Shown here one piece after another: positions 51,723-62,752 of a stretch of 64,000 nucleotides of DNA. A program made the translations under genes and the position numbers. The notes beneath the pieces were generated by a model. That model worked only from the letters and a program-made list of their open reading frames with translations, did no database searches and had not been told where the DNA came from. This stretch comes from Grifola frondosa (lineage: Eukaryota > Basidiomycota > Agaricomycetes > Polyporales > Grifolaceae), in the NCBI GenBank assembly GCA_001683735.1, contig LUGG01000001.1:3162001-3226000 (forward strand), written 5' to 3'. Each line of letters begins with the position of its first letter. Within the stretch, counting starts at the first letter, position 1.

Positions 51723-52727
51723 ATTTATGATCTCTCGTACGTCATCATCTCCTCTCGCCTACAGTCCAGCTCATGTAACCAACTATTAGCATCCACTGTA
51801 TCGATGTCCCGATCTTACTGTGCTCGCCTAATGGACAGATCATCCCGGATTGCATATATGCCCTATGATACCACCCATCTGTACCCATCGGACCATACTA
51901 CACCACATGCTCCCGTCTACCCCGCTCTCACATGTACGATCTTCACGATATACCCACATCGCCGCCCGCCGTGGCCCCCGCATATTGCAGTCACAGTGCT
52001 ATAGTTTTCAAAAGAATTCTAGTAATGCCTGCCGGCACCTTGGTACGAGTCCGCTCGTGCTGTACCTACATGTATTTTTACGCACAGCACCTGCGCAGTG
52101 ATTTCGATTAGAATAGCCTACATGCAGCGTCTTTACATAAATTGATACCACCTTCACGTCCAATGCACCCGGTATGCCCCTCAGACCCGCCGGTGTGGTT
52201 GCGACTTGCTGCACCTGGAGGCTAGCGTTGCAGCACGTGACCGCGTTCGACTACTAATTAGCGGCGAAATAAAGACTTGTTCCAGTACACCTCCAATTTT
52301 GCTGCAGGTGTTCAGCACACGTGTACCTCTCGAGCGGCACCCGCGTCTCCCGTGTGATTGCACCGATCTCAACATGTGCAAAACTTGTTCATTGAAAAAT
52401 GTTTGCATGCTGTAAACGCTACAGGTGAATTTCTCATGTTGCAGTCTTGTGGCTGGCATGTTTGTATTCCTGACATAGCGCCATGTTCGGACATCAGTAT
52501 ATACTCTGCAATCAAGTATGTATCTCTTAGATATATATTTCTGATAAATTCATATAAACCCCTATGTTTTCGCCGTGATCCCCTCCATGATGTTTTCAAA
52601 TCTCAGCTGCTGCTCGGTTGATGGTCGGTGAGATTCAAAATCATTGGAAACCCGATATATTCAAATATTGAGCACTGCAGGCATTGCACTCAAATGCCAT
52701 GCAGGATACTATTACTACCTATGTACG
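51723..52727. other. Intergenic interval, no supported gene
   Basis: About 1 kb, locally AT-rich after 52,400. Frames are short and overlapping, and nothing is recognised. Confidence 0.4.
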
Positions 52728-53130
52728 CTTGCCGTCACCGGCGACGACCTTGTTGACCTCTTCAAACCATGCCGGAGCCTCTTCGTCAAGTTCTCGCTCT
52801 TCGACCAGGTCCTCGCCTTCTTGAATACCATACTTCTTCATATCTTCATCAATAAACCACTTCATCGCACTAAAACTCAGAGTATTCAGTGTGATTCACC
52901 GAAAACTGGACAAAAACTCACTGCGACGCCGCTTAACTTATCACCTTTGGCCTCCGTCCGAATATGAGCCAACAGTTTGTCCATTTCTACCCAGAAGTCG
53001 CTTTCAGTCTTCTCCTCCTCGAAGTAGAGTGAACGCTGCAAATAAGAATATCTGCTGAGATTCAGATTCCGAATATCGCAAAGGTCACTCACCATCATAG
53101 CCACACGCATCAGCAAAATCCGATATGTCT
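52728..53130 (-). pseudogene. 3' part of a small acidic gene, truncated next to tandem repeats
   Basis: Exon-like pieces join in phase on the minus strand: one with DISDFADACGYD, then RSLYFEEEKTESDFWVEMDK with AHIRTEAKGDKL, then MKWFIDEDMKKYGIQEGEDL and a tail ending VVAGDGKRT. Introns are short with normal borders. Upstream of DISDF the frame meets a stop, and the DNA turns into 10-bp repeats at 53151-53220, so the 5' part is missing. The family is not recognised. Confidence 0.5.
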
Positions 53131-53150
53131 TGAGTTGTCTTTTTTGGCTC

Positions 53151-53220
53151 TTAAACTATCTTAAACCATCTGAAAACATCTTAAAACATCTTAAAACATC
53201 TTAAATTATCTGAATTGTCT
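53151..53220. repeat. Seven-unit 10-bp tandem repeat
   Basis: Seven consecutive 10-bp units with consensus TTAAAACATC; units 4 and 5 are identical and the others differ by one to four bases. It is AT-rich and abuts the truncated gene at 52.7-53.1 kb. The last units contain AATTATCTGAAT, which also occurs in both 60-bp units downstream, so the two arrays may belong to one element. Confidence 0.85.
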
Positions 53221-53470
53221 TGTTTGTTCTTGGTGAGGAATTCTAAGAAGGAAAGAGGCCCCAGACAAATCAGACGGCTGGTGTCAGTGTGACCGGAAAA
53301 TATTTCAGACGCACAAGACGAGGATAAGACAATAAAGACGAACCAGACGCGATCACCTTGTCAGTTTCAAGACTGCTCCGATAATTCTCAGATTTCCAAG
53401 AGCCACACAGACCAACAAGTCGAAAAAGGATCTTAAGACGGAGTCAGACCAATTTATTTTGGGCCTCTGA

Positions 53471-53590
53471 TAGGTCTTTGTCAGTACTTAATTATCTGAA
53501 TCAATCCGTGCATCTCTGCACGGAATCTGGTCGGTCTTTATTAGTACTTAATTATCTGAATTGATCCGTGCATCTCTGCACGGAATCTCC
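53471..53590. repeat. Two 60-bp direct tandem units, each with a hairpin
   Basis: Units 53471-53530 and 53531-53590 match at 53 of 60 positions. Each has TCCGTGCA, a 4-nt loop TCTC, and TGCACGGA, an 8-bp perfect stem at 53505-53524 and 53565-53584. Both also have TTAATTATCTGAAT. The second unit runs into the 3' end of a minus-strand open frame (53541-53903) of unclear status. Confidence 0.9.
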
Positions 53591-54008
53591 GAATTTCATC
53601 CTGGTCGCACCAACGGTCGCTTTGCACAAATAGCGGATCATTCTCGTGCTTGTTTGCTCTGAAATTCACGTCGCCGTTGTTCTGCTTGTTGCGAGGCCTC
53701 GCAGGCGGCACTCTCGATCTCCGAAGCGTTCTGCGCAGCAGGGCGAGTGTGCGCCCGTCAAATGAAGGTGCAGGCCGTTTCATCCGCGAGGCACCCGAAT
53801 ATCCAACGATGTCTTGGTTGGGAGCTCCCTCACCATAACAGCACGAGATGCACCTCATAGACATTGAGGCACAAAGTACCCGCGCAGGTGAAGGAGCGTT
53901 CACAGAGATGGTACGGCTAGTTGTGCTCTAACACAACGCGCATGCGAACTATAGTGTCTCCCAGCATGCAGCCTCGTGGGGTTGAGCGGTCGACAGCCTT
54001 CTGAAAGG
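53591..54008. other. Interval with an unassigned minus-strand open frame
   Basis: A frame from 53903 to 53541 on the minus strand (includes PSFDGRTLALLRRTLRRSR) overlaps the tandem repeat at its 3' end. There is no domain, and chance or relic status is likely. Confidence 0.3.
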
Positions 54009-54236
54009 CTATATACGCCATTTTCGTGTCAGGGTGATGTAGCGGAGGAGCAGCTTCTGCGAGACAAATAACCAGTCCATGCATATTAACGCGCAGTTCA
54101 TGAGGAGCGCGTCGTTGGATTCGAGGTTGTCGGTATAATAGCCGGCCACAAGAATGTTAATCACAATCTCCCAGCACGCGCCTGGTGGTCCACCTCTTCG
54201 CCATCGACGTTGCCCCCGCCCACACCCTTTATCCAC
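54009..54236 (-). pseudogene. F-box-like remnant
   Basis: The frame contains WEIVINILVAGYYTDNLESN, then CALICMDWLFVSQKLLLRYI, which follows the F-box helix pattern (entry helix, Cys-Ala-x-Ile-Cys core, Trp, SQKLL). Nothing LRR-like or otherwise continues it, and it stops after RKWRI. It is probably a remnant of the basidiomycete F-box family. Confidence 0.4.
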
Positions 54237-54369
54237 CTCTGCACATTTACAACCCTCCCCAGAAGCGCTGCAAACTTCACCGCCGCCTCAGATTCTGGCT
54301 GACGTTGTGATGAAGGTGCCCATGGTTGCCCGCAGCCATAGGTCCACATGCTGATCTGGGTCCCTGCAT

Positions 54370-56400
54370 TGATGCACAACGGCACCCTACAACTTCAGCG
54401 GACCGCGGACCTCTTCCGTGAGTAGCAGCAGCTGCATGATGTGGAAGAACTCGATGCAGAGCTCGCGCGCCTCGTTCATACTTTTGCTGCATGTTGTGTA
54501 CCCGACAGTGTTCGCAGTTGAAGCCTGTAAATGTGTGTGTCAGAGGGTGTGTAAGGAGAAGGGGAAGGGGAGGACTTACCCTTCTTGGGGAAGAGAAGCT
54601 GATTATCGCACATTGAGTGTATCGATCTCGCATGCTGTGAGCTCTTGCACGAGCCGCTCGGTCTTGCACAGCGAGAGGAACTCCGAGATGCAGACAACAC
54701 GAAGGTGGTCTTTTCCTGTACATGTGATGTAAACCAAGTGCCCGATTATGACTCGAGCTTTGCGAACATGTCTTCTGGCGCGTCTGCCTGGCCACCACGA
54801 GGCTCGTTACCTGCAGACCATGATAGTCAGCTCAGCAGCACTCATAGCAGCATCTCCACTTCTATTGAGATCGACGTCGGACTACGCAGCTATAATCCAG
54901 GAGGAGTAGGAGGAGTGACGGGTGCAGAAAGTGCGATGCCGGATGGAGGATGTGATGTCATATCACTGGATGGTTCTTGAGTGCTCACACCAGTCCTGCG
55001 GTTCGGAACAGCATCGGTCTGACGGTGAAGACCTCCTCCAGCGATGACTCCGCCATTGTAGTGGCAGCTTCCTCGACTACTGAGCTTTCCGCGGCCATCG
55101 GCACACCCTCCACTGCTTTTCCTTGCCCGAACGACGTGGAATTTTCACTATGAACAACTTCTCTCCGTCGTCCTGAGGAGGCGTGGCTGCTGCCACGAGC
55201 GGCAGCGAAGCCGGTGCGAAAGATTGAGGGGAAAGCCTCATGATCTGTCCTTTTCCGCCAGGCAACCTCACGCTGGAAACCAGGGCCCTGTCCGGCGCGA
55301 GGTTTCAACGCAGGATCAAAGTACAAAAAGGCCTCATGCTGCTTTGTCCACATGCGCTCAGGCTTCATAGCAAACCATGGTCGACCAGACATAGGAAATT
55401 CGAAAGACCCTGTCGTGGCCCTGTAGGAGAAGCTAAGAAGCCACCACGACCAAAGCAACCGCGACCTCGTCCACCAACGAATCCTCCGCGCCATGATATC
55501 CGAATCCGCAGAGTGGCGTGAAGGTGCCTGTGGTTGCTGCAGTACTGAGCAGTGGTGCTCGTCACGTCGCTTCATCTCCTCAAATCCATCGTGCGTCCAT
55601 GCTTGTCGATGGCGGGAACTTCAATGACAGCACATGTAGAGCCATCGTCATGACCTTCCGCTATCTTCCTGATTGGGAGCCTGAACTGACGGAACAAAAA
55701 AATCCTCGTCCCCGCCCGCGCATCCCCCTTCCGCATCCCGAGTTTGCAAGCGCCTCTCCACCATCCGCTCAAGCTGGCAAGTCCTTGTCCAACAGATGGT
55801 CATCATGTCCCAGAATTCACCCATCATCGGAACGTAGGAACGGTCCCTCTCGAGGCGTTGCTGGTATGCCTGAGGAGCAGATTGCTCCCTGATCCGATTT
55901 CGAAAGGCAGATCCTAGCGACTCTTGCAACGTAGAGGCGAAGGTTCATCAATAGGAGATACTCCCTGTGTCCTCGTGCTCAGAAGACGGAGCAGGAGGTG
56001 CAGAGGGAGGCTAAAAGACAGCATGCGCCGGGGCGGGCCTTTTGTGCATTTTATGAGGCTTGCGTGCACGGGCAGGTGGAGGGAGCGGGTGACCAATATG
56101 GTGGCGGTCGAGATCAGCAAATTAGATTATGGGGAGATCAGATGCACCGTGGGTGTTTTCCTCCACAACCATGTCTGTGGCACCCTGGTCCGACCTGGTT
56201 GATCATGGCCTAATCCGCCCGCTCACTATGCTGAGCTTGCCGAGGGCCTTCTCGAGCACCGTGGGGAAGGACAGGAAGCGGAGCGCGTGTCCTGTCGGCG
56301 CGGTGTCAAACACGATGACGGAGCACTCCATCGACTTAACGCGTCTGTGCAGTACGAGGTGTATGAAGTTCCCCAAGCTCGGGCAATGGTCCTGCTTTAT
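54370..56400 (-). pseudogene. GET3: Decayed GET3/TRC40 ATPase gene, split by foreign sequence
   Basis: Pieces of the tail-anchored-protein targeting ATPase appear in the right order. Near 56,250-56,350: [20 protein letters not shown], then [20 protein letters not shown]. After a ~1.4 kb gap, near 54,760: PEDMFAKLE; then the [16 protein letters not shown] region, NQLLFPKK, NCEHCRV (the zinc CxxC) and HIMQLLLLTEEVRG. Frames change several times, stops occur, a second change follows QQKY, and the last helix ends early at PLKL. The P-loop exon is not found. The number of lesions shows real decay, unlike the single-base slips elsewhere. Confidence 0.75.
54985..55575 (-). other. Unassigned open frame inside the broken GET3 gene
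   Basis: A 196-codon minus-strand frame (includes GRPWFAMKPERMWTKQHEAF and LYFDPALKPRAGQGPGFQRE) lies within the sequence that separates the GET3 pieces. Plus-strand frames at 55240-55521 and 55518-55892 are also open. No domain is recognised. It may be part of an inserted mobile element or captured gene. Confidence 0.35.
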
Positions 56401-56413
56401 AGCTATGGAATAA

Positions 56414-56891
56414 CATGTTACCGTGATAATATGTCGAGACGGTGAGGTGGAAAAGAAAATCGCATAGCTGCATTTGATACATCGACGTTAATGAGAAGCC
56501 TGCCAATCGCTGGTCGGACACTTCTGTATGTGCCGATATAACTGTCAGCAACAACGACATCAATTTACGAGATCTTGTTGCTTACTGGGAGAATCCGCGC
56601 CACGCTTGCAGACCGTGCCCAATATCCCTATCATGCGTGTCGATGAAAAAGGAGCATCCATTGCGTGATTTCGCAGTCATGCAGTTGAGATGTCGGAAGG
56701 GATGGCGCTCGTAATTTGGCTGATCGTCTCCTCTGTAGATAGGAAGACGATGAGGCGTGGGTGTCATCTACCTGTTCCCCATGCTTTGCGAATAGGTGTA
56801 GCTGTCCAAGGTCTCCACTGTACTCAGGTCCTGCGTGACTGATCAAGTTCCAGATGAGTAACTGCCGGAATTCTCCTTGTCCGAACTCTCA
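56414..56891. other. Interval between the GET3 and coiled-coil pseudogenes
   Basis: Only short frames are seen. If the GET3 P-loop exon survives it should be here, but I do not find the GKGGVGKT motif on either strand. Confidence 0.35.
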
Positions 56892-58832
56892 TCAGTGCTG
56901 ATGTGTATGACGACGAGTACGATCTGGAGCTATTGAGGTTGCGACCGAAGGCCTCCACATCCTTCCTGATCCGGCGCAGGTCAGTCTGGAGCGCAGCGAC
57001 TGTCCATGCAACGTCGCCCTTCTCCGCGGTGATGCGGTTCTTCTCGACTCCATGCGAGCGAGGTCGTCCGCTTGGTCTGCGAGTGCGCAGTGCAGGTCTT
57101 CATCTCGAGCAGCTGCAAGTTGAGCTGGTGCTGCCATGAGACGTCTGGGAGGCCGCGTGCTCGCCCCGCAGACGGTTGACAATCTATGGGTCTGACTAGC
57201 TGATAGGGAGTGCTTACTACTGTTTATTTACCTCTGATGCTTTTGAGTAGCGCTGCTGCAGGTCCTTGTGGTCTGCAGCGAGCAGCAAGCACTCTTTGCA
57301 GAGCCGCTCGATGGCATCTGTGTTTTCTGCGACCTTCATCTCGAGAAGCCGAACCTTCTGCTCCGCTTTGTGTTAGCTAATGACAGCGTGAGATGTGGCT
57401 CGATGGGAGGTAATAACGCCATTGCTCACAATGCAGCTCCTTCTCTAAGTCGTTGTTCTCCTGCTTGATGCGTGCAGTTGCTCGCGGACATAAGCCATGT
57501 CCTATGATATCCCGATTTTTAGCGGAACACATTGTGTGAGTATGATCGAACCACTAACAGCTTCTGTACGACGTAATTGAAGCACGACTCCTTCCTTGTC
57601 TGTTGGGCATGGGATTGCTCGGTTGTCAACGTCCTGAGATGCCCTCGCTCGGCCTTCAACTCAGCTTCAAGCTCGTCGATAGTGCGTTTCATTTTCTTCA
57701 GTTCCTGCAAAAACATCGTTAGGCTTGAATCAAGCTTCGCAAGATCACGAAGAGCTCACCCCTTTTATGCCAGCACGGGCCTTCTCTCCCATCCGCTCTG
57801 CTTGAATCAATTTCTTGATCTCATCCTTGGCGATGCGGACCTCCGCGTTCAGGCTTGTCGTGGCATCTTGAAGCGCAGCGTTCTCGCCACTCCTCCGCAT
57901 CCCTCCTGATCTAGCCAAGCCACTACGCGATGGAGATGTAGGGGGTGCAATCCGCTTGATCCGCTAGGGGAGTCGCAGAGCATGGATGCTGACGTCGTGC
58001 CTCTGAACGACAAAGGACCGGTAATGTTAGTACCCGAACCGGACAGTAGTTCAACCGTCTCATCCGCGATCAACCCAGTACGTATCCCGTCTTCTGTACC
58101 CGTCAATGCGCATGTGAAAGACGACATGGAGTAGAAAATAGAGGTCTGCGTATTCGACCCATTGGAGCCGGAGCCAGCAGAGAAGAAAGTGTCGTCCGAT
58201 ATCGATGTAATAGTGTCGGAAGCGCGACTCCGGGCCTTTTCGCTCGACTTCCCTATGCTAGAAGGAGGCGACATATATGCATCATGCCCCAACCTGAGGC
58301 CACTGGATACAGTGACTGGAGAATCTGTCGCCAGTCGAGGTTCCACCAGCCAGACCCAGGCAGAATCAAAGTCAAGGACACGCCTCCCGTGCACGCTTCA
58401 TCGCAGAAGCGAACGCTTCATCTAAGGCAGTCAATGAACCCATCCGCCTGAAAGAGCTACTGCGGCTCGGTGCAATGATGCGAGGATCACTAGGGTACAA
58501 GTACGCCTGATTCGACACAGTAGTATCGTCCGTTGCATGGGTATGATGGGTCAAAGCCAAGGACGACGGTGAGAAAGAGTGCTTGAACCGGAAAGAGACT
58601 GAATGTCAAAGAGATCGGGGATACTGTCCAAAGCTGGGACATAGATTGTCGACGCTGAGCCAGAACCATAACCGGATTGGGAAGAGGTGGCACTGGTCAT
58701 GGAACGGATTGTGCGGATCGATCCTTTCGGTAATCGAGTCGCGGACCGATCTGGAATAGACACCGCATGATCCAATGCCTCCCTAAAGAACAATAAATGA
58801 CAATCACTCGTTGTGTGAATATCAGCACTCAC
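56892..58832 (-). pseudogene. Decayed coiled-coil gene resembling spindle-pole-body (PACT/Pcp1-type) proteins
   Basis: In order on the minus strand: a Ser-rich N-terminal part (YVPALDSIPDLFDIQSLS, then IIAPSRSSSFRRMGSLTALD and DEAFASAMKRAREA), then coiled-coil pieces (NAALQDATTSLNAEVRIAKD, MKRTIDELEAELKAERGHLR, KVRLLEMKVAENTDAIERLC, DLQQRYSKASE, LHCALADQADDLARMES, VAALQTDLRRIRKDVEAFGR). The heptads and order resemble fungal PACT-domain spindle-pole proteins as I remember them. Frames shift between pieces, several lack usable splice sites, and the C-terminal PACT domain is absent. A multi-lesion pseudogene is the best reading. Confidence 0.55.
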
Positions 58833-59872
58833 CAGATTACGCTGACCCCTCTGACCCGCGCCCTCGCGCTCTTCGCTCCGAGGCGTTCAATCCCGCCGCT
58901 GTACAGAAGCTGAAACGGACAGAGCGTCTCGACGAGACCCATCTCCCAAAGCTGGTCACTTTCACTCGTAGCAGAGGTGCTCTGCTCCCTCCTGCGATCG
59001 TACCCACGTCGTCTGTGCTGTTGGGCGCATGGGCGTGGGGATGGACCGAAACTCGGTGCAGTTAGTAGCTCCACCAGGAGCGATCCAAGAAAGCAGAAGC
59101 ATGTGCGGGTACAGCAAAGCTTGGCACCATTGCCATCTGTAAGGCAGAGGAGCATGTACATTGAGATACCATAGTAAACCTATCCATAAGGGCTGCAATG
59201 ACAGAGTATGTCAGAAACTACTTCATGATAGGAGTGGACGAAAAGCAAGGTGCATGATTAGGTTAGATCTCCGAAGGAAGCTCACCTCTTGAGTGCCTTG
59301 CCGCTTCGCATGTTGACCTAACTCGGCAAGGTCGGATGGCGGCAGCAGTAGCCCGCTGGTATTCAGACTTGTGCTTCCGCTCCTACTGCCTTCAGCCACC
59401 CCGACCTCATGAAGAGGCTGATCACTTCTTCGACTCCCTTCAAGCACCTGTTCCCTGAGGGGGCATGCCAGCAGTATAGCAGGCAGTCGTCAACATTTCA
59501 TGCAGTATTTTATACCGCCGGTATTGTGCTAACGGGCGGAGGTTCAGCTAGAAGCCATGGATGGTGTCGCGTGCAACGCACCTGGACACGGCGAGATAGC
59601 CCTAAGGTGCTCTGCAGACGCAAGGAAAGACTTCGAAATGTCCAGAGCAAGTATGAATGTGTTGTTATACGACCACAGGACCAAAGACCTGCATAACGTC
59701 ACGTCAGAATCGCAGAAGGAAGGCGAGTGGTTCGGACTCTTCGAACCTGATTATCTGCGACAACAGTAAGAACAGGCACCCTGAAAAAGTGTTGACAACA
59801 GCCTTGAAGCGGCTTGTAACCATGAGAGTGTGTGTGAGAGCATAGATATAGATTCTACGCAGTTGCACACAA

Positions 59873-61725
59873 TCACCAATCTTCTGCTTTCTTGTCATAG
59901 AGAAGCAACTTGGCACCGCTGCCAATAAGATCAATACCCAACACAAGTTGTGCAAACTTGATCAGAGGACTCACGCGTACGCCGGCTGGATAAATTGTTG
60001 GAGCTCAAAAGAAATGTGCATCCGTGAGCTAGTCGGAACGTGAGACAGCGGCCGGGGAATAGATCCACAATCGAACGTACTCAAATAATATCTCGTGTCC
60101 CTGAATGAAATTTAGCTCGTCCACACAGGTATGTCTGTCCATGGCGTCCCCAACAGCATTCATCTCGAGCCAAGAGGTGAAGGCAAACTGCGCTTTGCTG
60201 AGGCTAGGATCCAAACGCACACACATGCAGCTGTGCCACAAGAGCAGTATGCACATGCACAGAGTCCAGATGGAGTTCTTGGACAGTGGGGTTGGAAGCC
60301 CATGCTTCCATTCAAGATGTTCTGCCGGGAACACTGTGTAAGAAAAAAAGAGTCAGCGCGCTGCGGTAAGCGCACGAGTTATGTACTTACATTTGTGGAG
60401 TCCATGATAAACAGATCCATCTGCGGCGAGAACGCGCTGTCCGAGGTGTCATATGAGCTGTGGCTCGCAGCGAACAGGAGGCTGCTCCATGCCAGCCGAC
60501 GATACTCCTCTTTGCAGATTTCGCCCTCTGACACATCGGTCCACGCAGGCATCCCACACATCAGCGATGCATATTCCACCGCCTCCGGACATGCTGCGCC
60601 AGAGTGTACGACGAGCAGCTGAATCCCTGCGGCGAGTTCGGTTGGAGCTTGCAAGCTCCACTGGTTCTGAAGCATCCCCAGCATGGGGGATGAAGCAGCC
60701 ACAGCGGGCATGAGGGAGGTGAAGTATGGACGCACGGGTATCGTCGCATCCAAAGTAGTGAGCCCGAGGCTGTGCACTAACGCGTCGAGTATCCCCAACA
60801 GCGACCGGGTCCGCTCCCCGCTCTAGAGCGGATGAGGGCTAATGTCGAGAAACCCGATAAGCTGCAAACGACATACAAGATATATGAGCATCATGTATGA
60901 TATGCAGCCGAAAATGCGTTACCAGGCTTGCCTGAACAAGACCGCAATTGATCCACCCAGCATTCAAGCTCGCCTCCAGAGCACTCTGTGCCCGCTTCTG
61001 CAGCGCCAGCGCCCCCGTACCATCCCGCGGAGGCCCAGCTCCAATTCCGAACTCTGGATGAACGTCGCCACTGCTAGTACGCTCAGAATCAAGCTCGCTG
61101 AAGTGCGTTTCGAGTGCTCGGGTCCAGCAGCGCGCCAAGGAAGCGGGATATTGATGAAGTTGAACCAGTAGGGTACGGAGGGGAAGAGCTTGCGAGATCC
61201 ATTACGATGCGCGGCTGGCTGCCTGATGAAGCCCCACTAAGACATCGGGGAGTTGTGCTCGTATGACCCAGAGCCCAAGTGACGTGGGCCAGGCAGGCAG
61301 CCTGGGATGCGCCAGTGGCTGGCCCAATTGTGGCACGCTGGTCTTGCACCGTCGCAACAGATCTTGCGGCTTCGACTACAGGTGCACCGAACATTCAGCA
61401 AATTTGCAAAGGAATAAACAGGAAGAGATAAGACTCACCATTGGAGCATGCGACATAAACATGCTTCTACGGTTTTCCGTGAGTCGTAAGAGGCTGATCT
61501 GGAGGAGTTGCACTGGGTGTTTAGGCTCCTTTTGACCTTTCGGAGCAGGAGAGAAGCTGAGCTTGTAATGTACAGTGCATCTGGCAAGTCTTCAAACACC
61601 CCTTCGGGAGACCGGGATGACGAGGAATATGTGGCATTAGATGCAGATGAGAAGTCAGGGGCGATCGGGGTGACGTCTGTGGGCGTCGAAGGGATGAGGC
61701 TGTCGGGGTGGCAGTAATGGCCCAA
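59873..61725 (-). CDS. Transcription-factor-like protein with fungal middle-homology-type region
   Basis: Exons on the minus strand give a Ser-rich N-terminal part (PSTPTDVTPIAPDFSSASNA), then helices with ALQKRAQSALEASLNAGWIN and HSLGLTTLDATIPVRPYFTS, then EEYRRLAWSSLLFAASHSSY, MDLFIMDSTN, WLEMNAVGDAMDRHTCVDEL and QGHEILFEYVRLWIYSP. The last exon has IKFAQLVLGIDLIGSGAKLL and stops at 59873. This helical run resembles the middle homology region of Agaricomycete C6-type regulators. No Zn2Cys6 cluster is found, so it may be divergent, lost or upstream. Splicing is not fully resolved; it could be partly decayed. Confidence 0.45.
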
Positions 61726-62752
61726 TAGCTAGAGCTAGTGAATGTTGGAGTATACGTGTTTGATCCGGAATATTCGGCAGCAGCCCTAACATGAGGTTAG
61801 GGTGAGACAGCGCCTCCTAGGTGACCTGACCTTCTATCCCCAGCGATATATTGCATAGTGGGTCTGCTACCCTGTGCGCCGCCGAACTGAGTGAAAGATG
61901 TCAGCCTGGATTGATTTTCGATGCATTCCAGTGTATTCGTACCTGACTGATAGTCTGTAAATATACGAAGTAGATGTTCCTGCACCAGTGGCAGTGTCGG
62001 TGTACGAAGAGTATGTGCCGACGGAGGACGAACCCCGTGACAATTGGGGGAGTGCATCTTCAGTGTTAGCAAGCTCTGTATCAATCATACTAAGAGCGGC
62101 TTCAGCCTCCACCGTGTTGTCGATGGAGTTACCGTCCAAATAGCTACAGGTATCTGAATGTCTTGTAAGAGGAGGCGACACTACGATTCTGCGCATCTGG
62201 CATTCAGAAGATGCGTCGTCGCTATCGTCAGTTGAGTCAACTTCTGTATCTGCAAGTGGAACTGGTCAGTGACTACCAGCGTGATGGACTATGAAGCTTC
62301 ACCTCGCAACTTCCTGGCATCGAGAATGACATCGCGCCCATCCAATCCAAGCAGCAACCCCAAATCCTTCAGGCCGTCGCAAGTCCAACCTCTCTCACTG
62401 AGTTGCTACACCCGCGTACAGCGCTGACCGCCACGACCCCACCCGAACCAAATGATGTACCCAAATGCTTTGTATCGGCATCGATAATGATGCCGCGCTG
62501 CCCCTTCCGAACGGCGCATTCGAATGCTTGATTCCTTCCCCGGAAGTCCCGCCTGAAGAATAATGCGCAGCTCAAATTCAATGGAACCGCCCTCGAATCC
62601 ACTCATCCGCTTCATCGAGCTACCTGCATGCCCTCCTGCACCTCCCGCAGCCTGTCGTAAGTGAGACGTCGGCATCGTGCATGGGAGAGGGATGAATGGA
62701 AGGTGGGCCGCATGGGCGAGTTCGATGGGGAGATTGTCCATTAAGTGAGATA
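61726..62752 (-). other. Unresolved Ser/acidic exon-like pieces
   Basis: The minus strand has pieces such as LLLGLDGRDVILDARKLR (about 62,300), SPPLTRHSDTCSYLDGNSID with EAEAALSMIDTELANTEDAL (62.0-62.2 kb), and AFECAVRKGQRGIIIDADTK (about 62.5 kb), with short intron-like gaps. They could be the N-terminal part of the transcription-factor-like gene or a separate relic next to the transposon end. I recognise no family. Confidence 0.3.
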
